DNA of 13,838 bases from QNZT01 sp964651755. GTDB taxonomy: Bacteria; Campylobacterota; Campylobacteria; Campylobacterales; QNZT01. Below the pieces are notes generated by a model, which was given only the letters and a program-made list of their open reading frames with translations, was not told where the DNA came from and did not search any database. Positions within the stretch are counted from its first letter, which is position 1. Each line of letters opens with the position of its first letter. The stretch is taken from contig CAZYZD010000057.1 in NCBI GenBank assembly GCA_964651755.1, positions 1 to 13,838 of the forward strand, given 5' to 3'. A program made the position numbers and the translations under genes. Shown one piece after another: positions 13,345 to 13,838 of the stretch.

Positions 13345-13838
13345 ATGCATAAATATCTCTTTTTTCTTTTTATCATAATAATTTTATACGGTATATATAA
13401 TGCACAGAAAAAGAATAGTGCTCAAAAGTACAGAAGTGATGAAAATTGTGTTGTTTGTCGGAACAAAACTAATAAGTATGCCTTTCTTCAAAAAGAACTT
13501 GAACAGCTAAATACAACTGAATATGTGAAAAACTATATTGTTAAAGTGATTAATCATGGTTCTGATACCCTTGGTTTTAAGGGTGGGGTTATGGAAGGTG
13601 GTTATGCTTCAAAAGAGGATGCTCCTAAAATCGCTTGTTATGTTTTAGAGTTATCAGGTAAAAAGTGTCCTCATGATTATCCCAAAGATGCGCAGATGTT
13701 TTATACCAGCATTTGCGGAGGTTGTCATGGAAACGATGGAAAAGGACTCAGTGGAAATTATCCTGATCTTACAAGGAAAAAATTGTTAGGGATAGAACGA
13801 AGAGAAGAATTTTTAAAATCGCAGATCGAAAAAATAGG
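13345..13838 (+). CDS. c-type cytochrome (partial, runs off right edge)
   Basis: Open from the ATG at 13345 to the window edge, 164 residues seen. An in-frame TAA at 13339-13341 fixes this as the first possible start. Residues 4-18 are a hydrophobic signal anchor. Two cytochrome-like domains follow. The first (about 30-105) has CVVCR (Cys35-Arg39) where CxxCH is expected, followed by a fold-typical segment, GVMEGGYASKEDAPKIACYVLELSG, with Met83 in a plausible axial-ligand position. The second has a proper haem site CGGCH (124-128) followed by GNDGKGLSGNYPDL, a classic class I cytochrome c pattern. It is a periplasmic electron carrier, probably of a respiratory chain; donor and acceptor are unknown. 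No ribosome site precedes the ATG. Confidence 0.85.
   Translation, partial: MHKYLFFLFIIIILYGIYNAQKKNSAQKYRSDENCVVCRNKTNKYAFLQKELEQLNTTEYVKNYIVKVINHGSDTLGFKGGVMEGGYASKEDAPKIACYVLELSGKKCPHDYPKDAQMFYTSICGGCHGNDGKGLSGNYPDLTRKKLLGIERREEFLKSQIEKI

Noticed and set aside
1..13838. CRISPR array, tRNA, insertion sequence or prophage
   Set aside because: No spaced direct repeats, cloverleaf sequence, transposase or integrase motif, or phage structural gene was seen on either strand.

Overview
The window is an AT-rich stretch of ordinary-looking bacterial chromosome. It is most consistent with a Gram-negative, respiratory member of the Campylobacterota, of the Sulfurovum/Sulfurimonas type. That placement is an inference from three things: low GC, short intergenic regions with extended -10 promoters that lack a clear -35, and the gene mix (OmpA porins, outer-membrane lipoproteins, ApbE, c-type cytochrome). 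I see no tRNA, rRNA, CRISPR array, transposase, integrase or phage gene.

Layout. At 1-2638 (minus) is a tightly packed operon of an inner-membrane-anchored OmpA-domain protein followed by two single-pass coiled-coil proteins; the last one runs off the left edge. At 2784-3554 (minus) is an SdiA-regulated/YjiK-type beta-propeller lipoprotein. Divergent from it, 3705-4795 (plus) holds a PDC/Cache-domain membrane protein and a translationally coupled 59-residue CPXCG cysteine-rich protein that starts at TTG. At 4808-8003 (minus) an OmpA-type outer-membrane protein overlaps by one base a lipoprotein with Ca-binding-type repeats and a degenerate formylglycine-generating-enzyme-like fold. A strong hairpin follows, then thioredoxin 2 (trxC). 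miaA (minus) and recQ (plus) diverge at 9010/9084, and both appear to make leaderless or near-leaderless mRNAs. Two small secreted proteins on the minus strand follow: a Spy/CpxP-like protein and an unrecognised two-cysteine protein. Then come a cytoplasmic-looking ApbE-like FMN transferase (plus), a small secreted protein with an acidic tail (minus), and the start of a c-type cytochrome that runs off the right edge (plus).

How the genes fit together. Most products act at the cell envelope: peptidoglycan anchoring (two OmpA domains), lipoproteins, periplasmic chaperone-like proteins and respiratory cytochrome/flavin chemistry. recQ, miaA and trxC are housekeeping genes for DNA repair, tRNA modification and thiol redox. 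I did not find a clear new defence or mobile system. The best candidates for something undescribed are the OmpA plus two coiled-coil operon at the left, the porin/FGE-like lipoprotein pair, the divergent leaderless promoter region, and the ApbE and cytochrome proteins with changed key residues.
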